From an uncultured Desulfobacteraceae bacterium (GTDB lineage Bacteria; Desulfobacterota; Desulfobacteria; Desulfobacterales; UBA5852): DNA of 64,000 nucleotides. This document shows positions 54,054 to 63,163 of the stretch, one piece after another. The notes under the pieces are model-generated. The model was not told the origin of the DNA, searched no databases, and saw nothing but the letters and a program-made list of their open reading frames with translations. The stretch covers positions 62,001 to 126,000 of the forward strand of contig CAJXSL010000012.1 of assembly GCA_913060875.1 (NCBI GenBank), written 5' to 3'. Position numbers and translations under genes: made by a program. Within the stretch, counting starts at the first letter, position 1. Every line of letters starts with the position of its first letter.

Positions 54054-54473
54054 ATGACGATGCGGTGGAACGCTTCCGGCCGATGGGGTCTTGTGACGAT
54101 GGTATGGGTGCTGCTGTTGGGTTTGCCGGCTGCGGCCTGGTCGCAAGGCGAGCCTTTTGCGGTGACCCGCTTTGTGGTTTGTGAAAATGTCCATGATCGC
54201 TCCCCCGTCAATGTGTTGGATATCTTCCCGGCGGGAACCGAAACGGTCTATTGTTTTCTCGAGGCCCGGGATATCCCGGAACCTACGGAAGTCACAATGG
54301 TCTGGTATCACGAGGAGCAGGAGCTGGCCAGGGTCGCCCTGGCGGTCGGCCAGGGGCCCCGTTGGCGGACGTACACCCGTAAAAAGACGATGGGCCTGAC
54401 AGGCAACTGGAAAGTCTATCTGCTGGACAGCGCCGAGAATACCCTCGCCTCGGTTCAGTTCGTGCTGGAATAG
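54054..54473 (+). CDS. DUF2914 domain protein
   Basis: This 139-residue protein has a signal peptide (cleaved near A-W-S-Q) and the DUF2914 pattern with F-L-E-A-R-D, W-Y-H-E-E-Q-E and T-G-N-W-K-V-Y-L-L-D. It is a small all-beta periplasmic protein of unknown role. AGGAGG precedes it, 33 nt after fabI, so the two may be one transcript. Confidence 0.85.
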   Translation: MTMRWNASGRWGLVTMVWVLLLGLPAAAWSQGEPFAVTRFVVCENVHDRSPVNVLDIFPAGTETVYCFLEARDIPEPTEVTMVWYHEEQELARVALAVGQGPRWRTYTRKKTMGLTGNWKVYLLDSAENTLASVQFVLE

Positions 54474-54580
54474 GACGTCAAACCGGTCCTTCGCCGGGGG
54501 TCTGTATTTCTGAGGTCGGGCAGCAGCCATGCTAGCGATCATCGCCGATACGGCTAACGTGGGAGGGCAGCTTTTTTCGC

Positions 54581-55420
54581 ATGCGTGATGATTTACAGGG
54601 CCAAAGCCGGCTCATCATCCTGGCCATCGGATTGGCGTCGGCCGCCGTGGTGGGGATCCTGGACGACCTGACGGGAAGTCATTTCACATTGACCGCCATC
54701 TACCTGGTCCCGGTCTATTTTGTGGCATGGCATGCCGGTGCGGGGGCCGGGTTACTGGTATCCTTCTTTTGTGCGGCGGTTTGGCTGGCGGCCGGATTCT
54801 ATTCCGGACGTCCGTTGCCCGCCCCTTGGATCATGCTGTGGCAGTTCTTTTCGCTGCTGGCCATCGCCGGCGCTTTCGCCATCCTTCTGGCTCGTCTGCG
54901 CAAAGCTCAGTCCCGCACACGGGCCCTGTCTCTGGTTGATTTTTTGACCGGCGCCCTGAACAGTCGCGCTTTCTATAACCTTGTGGAAAACGAGCACCGC
55001 AAGAGCGTGCGCTATCAACGCCCGGTGACACTGGCCTATGTCGGGCTGGACAATTTTAAACACGTGAACAGCCGGTTCGGCCATACCGTTGGTGACACGC
55101 TGCTGCGCAAAGTGGCGCGGGTCATGATGAAATGCCTGCGGGCGACCGACCGCGTCGCACGTCTCGGAGGGGACGAGTTTGCCGTCCTGCTGCCCGAAAC
55201 CGACCTTGAAGCCGCCAAAATCATCCTGCCCAAAATCCGTGACCGGCTGGCGGATGAAATGGAGGACAATGGCTGGCCGATAACGTTCAGCGTGTCCGTC
55301 ATTACATTTTCCAAAGTGCCGCCCTCGGCCCGGGCCATGATCAAGATGTCCGAAAAGCTGATGTGGGCCGTTAAAAAAGACGGTAAAAATGCCGTTCGCT
55401 ATGCATCTTACAACGGCTAA
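54581..55420 (+). CDS. GGDEF diguanylate cyclase with N-terminal membrane domain
   Basis: This is 279 residues. Four hydrophobic segments (about 11-110) form a membrane sensor; the GGDEF domain follows (about 125-279), with an intact R-L-G-G-D-E-F active site, so it should make cyclic di-GMP. No obvious inhibitory RxxD site is present. Confidence 0.9.
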   Translation: MRDDLQGQSRLIILAIGLASAAVVGILDDLTGSHFTLTAIYLVPVYFVAWHAGAGAGLLVSFFCAAVWLAAGFYSGRPLPAPWIMLWQFFSLLAIAGAFAILLARLRKAQSRTRALSLVDFLTGALNSRAFYNLVENEHRKSVRYQRPVTLAYVGLDNFKHVNSRFGHTVGDTLLRKVARVMMKCLRATDRVARLGGDEFAVLLPETDLEAAKIILPKIRDRLADEMEDNGWPITFSVSVITFSKVPPSARAMIKMSEKLMWAVKKDGKNAVRYASYNG

Positions 55421-55423
55421 CCC

Positions 55424-55443
55424 GAATATTTCATGAAATATTC
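55424..55443. repeat. Perfect 20-bp palindrome between convergent genes
   Basis: GAATATTTCA followed by its exact complement TGAAATATTC. It lies in the 30-nt gap between the GGDEF stop and the end of cydC. It may be a bidirectional transcription stop or a protein-binding site. Confidence 0.5.
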
Positions 55444-55450
55444 AGGCTGA

Positions 55451-57196
55451 TCATCCGCCAAACATACCCAGTTGCGGATACCGCCCATTGGCCTTGAGAA
55501 GATCCTGATGGTGGCCTTCCTCCACAATGCGGCCCTGTTCCAGGATGGCGATACGGTCCAGCTGTTCAAGCGCCACCGGCCGGTGGGTGATCAGCAGCAT
55601 GGTGCGTTTCCGGGTTAAGGCCAGGAGCGTAACCATCAGGGCCCTTTCATTGGTGCTGTCAAGGCCTTCGGTGGGTTCATCCAACAGCCATATCGGGGCA
55701 TCGCGCAGTACGGCCTGGGCAACCGCCAGGCGACGTGCTTCACCACCCGACAGCCGCTGGCCGGCTTCGCCGATCCAGGTGTCCAACTGTTCTGGGAGGG
55801 CGGATACAAAACGATCCAGACGGGCCGCCTGCAGCGCCGACCAGAGTTGATGGTCGCCGGCCTCGGGGCAGGCCAATTGGAGATTGGAGCGGAGGGTGCC
55901 ATTGAACAGGTGGGACTGCTGGGACACAACCGCCATGGCCCTGCGCAGGTCTGCTTCACTCAAGATCCGGATATCCTGCCCCCCAATACGTATCCGCCCG
56001 GCCACCGGGTCCCAGAAGCGGACCAGCAAATGGAACAGCGTTGATTTGCCGGCCCCGGTGGCTCCCATAAGGGCCACCCGTTCGCCCGGTCCGACCCGCA
56101 GGTTGAAGTCTTTGATAACGTCGGGCTCCTCCCGGTCATAGCGAAAGGTAATATTCTCGAAAGTCAGGCCATAATGCTTCGGTGGGACGGACTCGGTCGG
56201 GAATGTCACCGGCGGTGATTGGGAGACGATTTCCGTCAGGCGCCGGGAGGCCTCTCGCGTACGGCTGAGATACTGAAATGCGGCCGGCAATGACCAGAGG
56301 ACATCGAAGGCGGCCAGGGCGGCAAAGACCATCATGGCCAGGATGGCTCCATCCAGTTGCGCCTTTTCCACGCCACTGGCTCCCAGATAGAGCACGACGC
56401 CCACAGTGGCACCGGACAGCAGCGTCATGCCGGCCGATGCGGCACCGCTGATGCGGCTCATGGTGCCCTGGGCCCGCAACAATGCATTATGGTCCCGGGC
56501 GATTTTGGACTGATGTTGATCGGCGGCATTGAAGACCAGCAGTTCGGCCAGGCCTTGAAGCCCTTCGACCGTGTGAATGCGCAGCCGGGCGGAATGCCGG
56601 GCCAGAGATTCCCCCGACCGGGTGCCGGCGCGGTCGGCGGCCAATGGCAGTGCGAAGCCAACCAGAACCATACCCGCAAAAAGTGTGATGGCCACCCCCT
56701 GGTGATAGGACCAGAACACGCCCGGCACCAGCATGGTCACGGCCAGGGCCACCATGCACGGGGTCAGCACCCGGATGTAGAGATTGTCCAGGGCATCGAT
56801 ATCCGCAATGATGCGGCTGAGAATGTCCCCGGAACGATAGGCGGCCAACCGTGCCGGCGCCAGGGGTTCCAGGCGAAGGTAAAACCATATCCGCAAACTC
56901 TCCAGGATCCGGAACGTAATGTCATGGTTGACAATGCGTTCGGCATAGCGGGCGGCCGTGCGCGTAATCGCAAAGATGCGAATGCCGACACTGGGATGAA
57001 ACAGGTTGAATAGGTGGGCGGTCAGCGGGGTCAGGCCGGCCAGGGCGGATGCCGAGATGAACCAGCCCGCCAGGCCGAGGAGACCGATCCCGGCGGCACC
57101 TGCCAAAAATGACAGGGCAATGCCCAGCACCATCCAATAACGGTGGGGTCGCAACAACCGAATGAAGGGGCCGAAAGTCCCTGGTGGCTTATTCAT
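55451..57196 (-). CDS. cydC: Thiol/glutathione ABC exporter subunit CydC
   Basis: This 581-residue half-transporter has six transmembrane helices (about 15-300) and an ATPase domain with Walker A G-A-T-G-A-G-K-S-T, signature L-S-G-G-E-A-R-R and Walker B W-L-L-D-E-P-T. The ATG at 57196 overlaps the stop of cydD (ATGA). CydDC exports cysteine and glutathione to the periplasm, which is needed to assemble cytochrome bd. The gene pair is divergent from cydABX. Confidence 0.92.
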   Translation of the reverse strand: MNKPPGTFGPFIRLLRPHRYWMVLGIALSFLAGAAGIGLLGLAGWFISASALAGLTPLTAHLFNLFHPSVGIRIFAITRTAARYAERIVNHDITFRILESLRIWFYLRLEPLAPARLAAYRSGDILSRIIADIDALDNLYIRVLTPCMVALAVTMLVPGVFWSYHQGVAITLFAGMVLVGFALPLAADRAGTRSGESLARHSARLRIHTVEGLQGLAELLVFNAADQHQSKIARDHNALLRAQGTMSRISGAASAGMTLLSGATVGVVLYLGASGVEKAQLDGAILAMMVFAALAAFDVLWSLPAAFQYLSRTREASRRLTEIVSQSPPVTFPTESVPPKHYGLTFENITFRYDREEPDVIKDFNLRVGPGERVALMGATGAGKSTLFHLLVRFWDPVAGRIRIGGQDIRILSEADLRRAMAVVSQQSHLFNGTLRSNLQLACPEAGDHQLWSALQAARLDRFVSALPEQLDTWIGEAGQRLSGGEARRLAVAQAVLRDAPIWLLDEPTEGLDSTNERALMVTLLALTRKRTMLLITHRPVALEQLDRIAILEQGRIVEEGHHQDLLKANGRYPQLGMFGG

Positions 57197-58983
57197 GGTG
57201 CCGCCCCTCCCGTTGCGGGCTGGTGCAACAGATGGTAGAGGGCGCCGCGGGCCGCCAGGAGGTCCTGAAAGCACCCCTCCTCGGCAATGCCGCCGTCAGC
57301 CAGGACCAGCACGCGATCCGCGCTATGGACATTGGTCATGCGATGGGTCACCATGATGACGGTCCGACCGCGGCTCAAAGCTTCGATGGCGCTGACCACC
57401 AGGCGTTCGTTGACGCTGTCCAGACCGGCCGTGGGTTCGTCCAGCAGCAGCAGGGGGGCGTCGGCCAGGAAGGCCCGTGCCAGGGCCACCCGCTGGGCCT
57501 GGCCGCGGGAGAGGCGCCGGCCCTGCTCTCCGACAGGCGCGTCGAGGCCGGCGGGCATTCGATCGGCGAACTCCAGCACTTTGGCGGCCCGTGCCGCTGC
57601 GATGATTGCCGCTTCGCCGGCTTCCGGCCGACCCAAACGGATATTGTCACGCAAGGAACCGTGAAACAGGACCGGCTGCTGCCCGACCCACGCCATTTGA
57701 TCGCGCCACTGGGCGCAATCCATGCTCGCCATTGGGAAACCGTTGACCAGGATTTTGCCCCCGGTGGGCTGATGGAACCCCATGAGCAAGTCCAGGAGCG
57801 TGGTTTTCCCGGCGCCGCTGGCGCCGGCCAGCACCACTTTCTCACCCGCCCGGACCGTGAACGAAACGTTTTCCAGCAGGTTGGGCGCATCACCGTTGAA
57901 GGCAAACGTCACCCTGTCGAATTGGATGCCCAGGGGTTGGATGATACGAACGGGGGCATCCGAGGGCTGCAGCTGAGAAATCGGTGTCCGGAGGATTTGC
58001 ATGATGGCTTCGGCGGCGCCGGCAGCCTCTGCCCGGGCATGGTAGTGGGTGCCCAAATCACGCAGGGGAAGATAGAAATCGGGGGACAGGATAAGGATGA
58101 AAAGCCCGGCCCCTAACGTCAACGGGCTGCCATAGGTGCCGAAATCGATATAGCCGAGGAAATGTGTGCCCAGGTAAACCGCCACCAGGGCGATGGATAC
58201 CGAACTGAAAAACTCCAGCACGGCGGAAGACAGGAAGGCGACGCGCAACACCTGCATGGTCCGTTGCCGATAGGTCCGGGAAGTCTCGGCCACCCGGTCG
58301 GCTTCCGCCTTGCTGCGCTGGAAGATTTTCAGGGTCGGCAGGCCCTGAAGAACGTCCAGGAAATAGGCACTCATGCGGGACAGGGCCTGGAACTGCCGTT
58401 GGCTGATGGATTCGGCGCCCATTCCGACAATGACCATGAACAGCGGTATCAGGGGTGCCGTCAGGGCCAAAATGGCGCCGGCGGTCCAGCTGACGGGGAA
58501 CACCACCGCCAGAATGCTGAGTGGCACGAGGACAGCCAGGCCCAGTTGGGGCAGGTAATGGGCAAAGAAGTTGTGCAGGGCCTCCACCTGTTCCACAACA
58601 ATGCTGGCGAGCGCGCCGCTTTGTTTATGGCGTGTGAAGGCCGGCCCGGCGGCGGTCAGGTGCGCCACCAAGTCTAACCGTACTTCGGTCCGGACCCGGG
58701 TGCCGGCCTGAAAACCGGCCATTTCGCGCGCCCAGGCCATGCCGGCCCGCCCTACAACGATTAGGATAAACAGGCCGAAATAGGGTGTCAGTTCGGACCG
58801 CGGTGTGGTTTCGATAAAAGCGGCATGGATCAGGTGGGCGATCAGGGCGGCCTGGGCGATCAGCAGCAATCCGCTGGCGAACCCCAGCCCGACGGCGAGC
58901 ATGATCCAGCTCCGTGCCGTGCGGGCGCGGCCGAACAACCATTTGAGCGCCGGCTTGGTATGTTGGGTCGATGCGGGTTTCAT
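57193..58983 (-). CDS. cydD: Thiol/glutathione ABC exporter subunit CydD
   Basis: This 596-residue half-transporter partners with CydC. Six transmembrane segments and an ATPase with Walker A G-A-S-G-A-G-K-T-T, signature L-S-R-G-Q-A-Q-R (Arg replacing the usual Gly in LSGGQ) and Walker B L-L-L-L-D-E-P-T. The start codon has no clear ribosome binding site. It shares a 240-nt control region with the divergent cydA. Confidence 0.92.
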   Translation of the reverse strand: MKPASTQHTKPALKWLFGRARTARSWIMLAVGLGFASGLLLIAQAALIAHLIHAAFIETTPRSELTPYFGLFILIVVGRAGMAWAREMAGFQAGTRVRTEVRLDLVAHLTAAGPAFTRHKQSGALASIVVEQVEALHNFFAHYLPQLGLAVLVPLSILAVVFPVSWTAGAILALTAPLIPLFMVIVGMGAESISQRQFQALSRMSAYFLDVLQGLPTLKIFQRSKAEADRVAETSRTYRQRTMQVLRVAFLSSAVLEFFSSVSIALVAVYLGTHFLGYIDFGTYGSPLTLGAGLFILILSPDFYLPLRDLGTHYHARAEAAGAAEAIMQILRTPISQLQPSDAPVRIIQPLGIQFDRVTFAFNGDAPNLLENVSFTVRAGEKVVLAGASGAGKTTLLDLLMGFHQPTGGKILVNGFPMASMDCAQWRDQMAWVGQQPVLFHGSLRDNIRLGRPEAGEAAIIAAARAAKVLEFADRMPAGLDAPVGEQGRRLSRGQAQRVALARAFLADAPLLLLDEPTAGLDSVNERLVVSAIEALSRGRTVIMVTHRMTNVHSADRVLVLADGGIAEEGCFQDLLAARGALYHLLHQPATGGAAP

Positions 58984-59223
58984 AGGAAAATATTTGACAG
59001 TTATTCATAGGTTATAATACAAAATTTGCCAACAAAACTCATCTTGCATGCAGAAAAAGGTGTGGCCGGATATTGTGTAATAAATCCGCGCACCGGTTTC
59101 CGCCATCCCCGAAAACGTTTTTCCGCCCTGCCGACACGGCCATTTTCCGATGGTGCCCGGCGCTCGGTGGCGAGATGCCATTGCCCGCCCCGGCGGTCAT
59201 CTTTTGGATCAAGGAGTTGACAG

Positions 59224-60789
59224 ATGCTACCAGTTGATGGGTTGGTCGAGTTATCCCGCTGGCAATTTGCCATTACCGCCATGTATCATTTTCTGTTTGT
59301 GCCGCTTACCCTGGGGCTTTCCTGGATTCTGTTCATCATGGAGTCGGTTTATGTCATGACCGGGAAGGTCATTTACCGGGACATGACGCGTTTCTGGGGC
59401 AAGCTTTTCGGCATCAATTTCGCTCTGGGTGTGACCACGGGGCTGACCATGGAATTCCAGTTCGGCACCAACTGGGCCTACTACTCCCACTATGTGGGCG
59501 ACATTTTTGGCGCCCCCCTGGCCATCGAAGGGCTGATGGCCTTTTTTCTGGAGTCGACTTTTGTAGGGTTGTTTTTTTTCGGCTGGGATAAACTGAGCAA
59601 GCGCGCCCATCTGGCCACCACGTTTCTGGTGGCCCTGGGCTCCAATCTATCCGCGCTCTGGATTCTGGTGGCCAACGGCTGGATGGGTTACCCGGCCGGC
59701 GCCGAGTTCAACTTCGAAACCATGCGCATGGAGCTGACCAGTTTCGCGGACCTGTTTTTCAATCCGGTCGCCCAGGTGAAATTCGTGCACACCGTAGGGG
59801 CGGGCTATGTAACGGCCACCATGTTTGTCCTGGCCGTCAGTTCCTACTACATCCTGCGGGGGCGCGACCTGGCCTTCGCCCGGCGGTCGTTTGCCGTGGC
59901 CACAGGGTTCGGGCTGGCCTCCATCCTTTCCGTCATCGTCCTGGGGGATGAGAGCGGGGTGGTGACCGGTCAGGTGCAAAAGGTCAAATTGGCGGCCATG
60001 GAGGCCCATTGGGAAACCGACGAAGCCCCCAGCAGTCTGACGTTGATCGGCTTTCCCGACCAGGACGCCCAGAAAACCCATGCGGCTGTTAAAATCCCCT
60101 GGATTGGCGGACTCATGATTACCCGCTCCATCGACACCCCCATTCCGGGGATCAAGGAACTGGTGGCCGAAAACGAAGCCCGCATCCGCAACGGCATGAT
60201 CGCCTACGGTCTCTTGGAACAATTGCGGCAGGGGGATCGATCCGCGCCGGTCAAAGCGGCTTTCCGGGAGCGCCAGGACGATCTGGGCTACGGCCTGCTG
60301 CTGAAGCGCTACACGCCTGACGTGGTCGATGCCAGCGAGGAGCAGATCAAACAGGCCGCCCTGGATACCATTCCCCGCGTGGCGCCCATGTTCTGGTCAT
60401 TCCGGATCATGGTGGGGCTGGGTTTCTGGATGCTGGCTCTGATCGCCGTGGCCTTTTACTATTGCATCACCCGTGTTTTCGATCAGAAAAAATGGCTGCT
60501 CAAATTGCTGATCCTATCCGCTCCGGCCCCCTGGATCGCCGCCGAACTGGGGTGGTTTGTGGCCGAATACGGCCGGCAGCCCTGGTCCATCGGCGATATC
60601 CTGCCGACCTTTTTGTCCATATCTTCGCTGACCCGGGGGGATTTGATCGGCAGCATAGCGGGTTTCGTGCTGCTCTACACCGGGCTGCTGATCGCCGAAG
60701 TGTACCTGATGCAGAAATACATCCGCCGGGGGCCCAGCAGCCTGCATACGGGGCGCTACCATTTCGAACACGAAGCCGCAGCCTCATAG
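59224..60789 (+). CDS. cydA: Cytochrome bd ubiquinol/menaquinol oxidase subunit I
   Basis: This 521-residue protein has nine transmembrane helices. Haem-ligand His near the N-terminus ([11 protein letters not shown]), the [12 protein letters not shown] region and a long Q-loop that ends in [11 protein letters not shown] are very similar to E. coli CydA (522 aa), including the C-terminal R-Y-H-F-E. The oxidase reduces oxygen to water with quinol at high affinity. In an anaerobe it would serve oxygen defence. Confidence 0.97.
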   Translation: MLPVDGLVELSRWQFAITAMYHFLFVPLTLGLSWILFIMESVYVMTGKVIYRDMTRFWGKLFGINFALGVTTGLTMEFQFGTNWAYYSHYVGDIFGAPLAIEGLMAFFLESTFVGLFFFGWDKLSKRAHLATTFLVALGSNLSALWILVANGWMGYPAGAEFNFETMRMELTSFADLFFNPVAQVKFVHTVGAGYVTATMFVLAVSSYYILRGRDLAFARRSFAVATGFGLASILSVIVLGDESGVVTGQVQKVKLAAMEAHWETDEAPSSLTLIGFPDQDAQKTHAAVKIPWIGGLMITRSIDTPIPGIKELVAENEARIRNGMIAYGLLEQLRQGDRSAPVKAAFRERQDDLGYGLLLKRYTPDVVDASEEQIKQAALDTIPRVAPMFWSFRIMVGLGFWMLALIAVAFYYCITRVFDQKKWLLKLLILSAPAPWIAAELGWFVAEYGRQPWSIGDILPTFLSISSLTRGDLIGSIAGFVLLYTGLLIAEVYLMQKYIRRGPSSLHTGRYHFEHEAAAS

Positions 60790-60826
60790 GCGGACTTGCG
60801 GATACCGGTCATAGGAGATTCGCGCC

Positions 60827-61969
60827 ATGTTCATTGATTATGAAACACTGAAACTGATCTGGTGGCTTTTTATCGGGGTGTTGCTGATCGGCTTTGCCCT
60901 CTTGGACGGCTTCGACCTGGGCGTGGGCACCCTGCTCCCCTTTGTCGGCCGTACGGATGACCAGCGCCGGGTGGTCCTCAATGCCATCGGGCCGACCTGG
61001 GAAGGGAACCAAGTGTGGTTTATCACCGCCGGTGGCGCCCTATTCGCTGCCTGGCCGGTGGTTTATGCCACGGCCTTTTCCGGCTTCTATTGGGCCATGC
61101 TGCTGGTTTTGTTCGCCCTCTTTTTCCGGCCGGTGGGGTTCGAATACCGCAGCAAGGTGGATGACCCCCGTTGGCGCACGGCCTGGGACTGGGGCTTGTT
61201 TGTGGGCGGCAGCGTTCCGGCCCTGGTGTTCGGTGTGGCTTTCGGCAATCTGCTCCAGGGCGTACCTTTCCATTTCGATGCGTTTATGAGGCCTTTTTAT
61301 ACGGGGAGTTTCTGGGGGCTGCTCAACCCCTTCGCCCTCCTGGCCGGCGTGGTGAGTCTGACCATGCTGATTTTTCACGGCGCCATCTATTTACAGATGC
61401 GAACCGAGGGAGAGGTGTACCAGCGGGCCCGGAAAGCCGCCACCCTGTTTGGGATGCTATTCCTGGCCGCTTTCGGAATCGCCGGTGTCTGGCAGGCCTA
61501 TGGCATAGACGGTTTCCGTATTGTCGCCATGCCCGATCCGGGATCGGTGATGACACCGCTCGACAAAACGGTGGAGATCGCCACGGGGGCCTGGCTGACC
61601 AATTTCAGCCGTTATTCCTGGATGATGGCGGCGCCGGCGGTGGTTTTTCTGGGAGGGCTGGCGGCCATTTTGATGAGCCGATCCCATCGGCCGGGATTGG
61701 GATTCATTTGCAGCGGAACGGCTCTGGCCGGTGTCATTCTGACCGCGGGGTTTGCCATGTTCCCGTTTGTCATGCCGTCCAGCACCCAACCGAACAGCAG
61801 CCTGACGGTTTTTGACGCCACCTCCAGCCATCGCACCCTCATGCTGATGTTCGGGGCGGTTGTCGTGTTTCTCCCCCTTGTCATGGCCTACACCAGTTGG
61901 GTCTATCGTGTGCTGAGGGGCAAATCGACGGAAGAAAACATCCGGGCCAACACCCATTCGGTCTATTAA
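60827..61969 (+). CDS. cydB: Cytochrome bd oxidase subunit II
   Basis: This 380-residue membrane subunit starts [13 protein letters not shown] and has [17 protein letters not shown] and M-F-P-F-V-M-P-S, as in other CydB proteins. It supports haem binding by CydA. It lies 37 nt after cydA. Confidence 0.97.
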   Translation: MFIDYETLKLIWWLFIGVLLIGFALLDGFDLGVGTLLPFVGRTDDQRRVVLNAIGPTWEGNQVWFITAGGALFAAWPVVYATAFSGFYWAMLLVLFALFFRPVGFEYRSKVDDPRWRTAWDWGLFVGGSVPALVFGVAFGNLLQGVPFHFDAFMRPFYTGSFWGLLNPFALLAGVVSLTMLIFHGAIYLQMRTEGEVYQRARKAATLFGMLFLAAFGIAGVWQAYGIDGFRIVAMPDPGSVMTPLDKTVEIATGAWLTNFSRYSWMMAAPAVVFLGGLAAILMSRSHRPGLGFICSGTALAGVILTAGFAMFPFVMPSSTQPNSSLTVFDATSSHRTLMLMFGAVVVFLPLVMAYTSWVYRVLRGKSTEENIRANTHSVY

Positions 61970-62042
61970 CCGTTCAACACCATAACCCCGGAGGTCGAAC
62001 GCTTTGCCGACGCGGTTCAAATGGTAGGGAGCTTATGACATC

Positions 62043-62156
62043 ATGTGGTATTTTTCATGGATATTGGGCGTATTGCTGGCATGTGCCTTCGGCATCATCA
62101 ATGTGATGTGGATGGAAACAGAGGAGATCCTGGGGTCGGAGGAAGAAAATCCATGA
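62043..62156 (+). CDS. cydX: Cytochrome bd small subunit CydX
   Basis: This is a 37-residue single-helix protein: M-W-Y-F-S-W-I-L-G-V-L-L-A-C, followed by F-G-I-I-N, and an acidic tail. It is a textbook CydX (E. coli M-W-Y-F-A-W-I-L-G). It stabilises the bd oxidase. It follows cydB by 73 nt, in the order cydA-cydB-cydX of proteobacteria. Confidence 0.92.
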   Translation: MWYFSWILGVLLACAFGIINVMWMETEEILGSEEENP

Positions 62157-62180
62157 TCCCCGAACTTTGGACCGTATAGG

Positions 62181-62945
62181 GTGCGCCCTTCATTCCATGG
62201 CGTCCAGACGCCGCAGGACAATCATCGGCAACCCCTGGTGCTGATAGCGGATGCGCATATCAGCGAGCCTTTGGGGAACGCCGATGTTTTTTTCCAGATG
62301 CTGACCGCTTTGGAGCGCGGGGCCGCCGACGTGATGTTCCTGGGCGACATTTTTGACCTCTGGATCGCCCTTCCGCGCTATGAGAAGGCCTTGCACCACG
62401 CCTTTCTGGCCTGGTGCCGACGGCAAAAAATGCATCGCCGCATCGGTTTCATCGAAGGGAATCATGAATTCTTTCTTGCCCAAAACCATCTTGAGGCGTT
62501 TACCTGGTGTACCCATCGACCCTGGTGGCGGGATGACGAGGGGAACCTGTACTGCCATGGAGATCGCATCAACCGCCTTGACCGCCGCTATATTGCTTTC
62601 CGGAAACTGACCAAAAATCCGATCTCCCGGGCTGTCATCCGCTGGCTTCCGCTTGGGCCTTCCTTGGTACAACACGTTAAAAGCCGTATGAAAGGAACCA
62701 ACCAGGCGTTTCGTAAAACCCTGCCCCTGGATGCTTTGCGGGCGTTTGGGGAGGCGCGATTTGCGGAAGGTGTGGATCGGGTATTCCTGGGCCATTTTCA
62801 CCACCGCTTTGATTACCAGGGGGCCCGCGGAGGGGAGCTCCATACGCTGCCGGACTGGTTTTCACAGGGATGGATCAGTGTTTTAACGGCGGATCGCAGC
62901 GATCTCCGACAGGGTCCGTGGCGCGATATCCTGCCGTTGGCCTAA
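62181..62945 (+). CDS. Metallophosphoesterase, LpxH-like
   Basis: This 254-residue enzyme has the calcineurin-like motifs L-I-A-D-A-H, F-L-G-D-I-F-D-L-W, E-G-N-H-E, H-G-D and G-H-F-H-H. It resembles LpxH, which cleaves UDP-2,3-diacylglucosamine in lipid A synthesis, but the D-x-H of LpxH motif I is followed by a different stretch and the protein may belong to an LpxH paralogue. GTG at 62181 is the likely but unproven start. A terminator follows. Confidence 0.85.
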   Translation: MRPSFHGVQTPQDNHRQPLVLIADAHISEPLGNADVFFQMLTALERGAADVMFLGDIFDLWIALPRYEKALHHAFLAWCRRQKMHRRIGFIEGNHEFFLAQNHLEAFTWCTHRPWWRDDEGNLYCHGDRINRLDRRYIAFRKLTKNPISRAVIRWLPLGPSLVQHVKSRMKGTNQAFRKTLPLDALRAFGEARFAEGVDRVFLGHFHHRFDYQGARGGELHTLPDWFSQGWISVLTADRSDLRQGPWRDILPLA

Positions 62946-62950
62946 AATGG

Positions 62951-62980
62951 GGGCGGCTTCCGGCGCTCTTTTTATTTTTC
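62951..62980 (+). terminator. Rho-independent terminator
   Basis: GGGCG pairs with CGCTC around a short loop, followed by TTTTTATTTTT. It lies just after the LpxH-like gene. Confidence 0.6.
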
Positions 62981-62998
62981 CTTAAATATCAGACAGTC

Positions 62999-63027
62999 TT
63001 GACTCCAAGCCGGCATCATAATAAATT
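62999..63027 (+). promoter_or_regulatory. Sigma-70-type promoter for the protease gene
   Basis: TTGACT (62999-63004), a 17-nt spacer, and TAAATT (63022-63027) make a reasonable -35/-10 pair. It lies upstream of the protease gene at 63164, giving a leader of about 130 nt. Confidence 0.55.
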
Positions 63028-63163
63028 TGACAGGCGAGTGTTCAAATAGTTCACGCGGGGTAAACTGTGGTACAGGATGCTTCCGGGGAGGATTGCTATG
63101 CTGAAAAGAAGTTCGCAACAACGGGTTCGAATAACCAGCCTGCGGTTTCATCGAGGGGGATTC

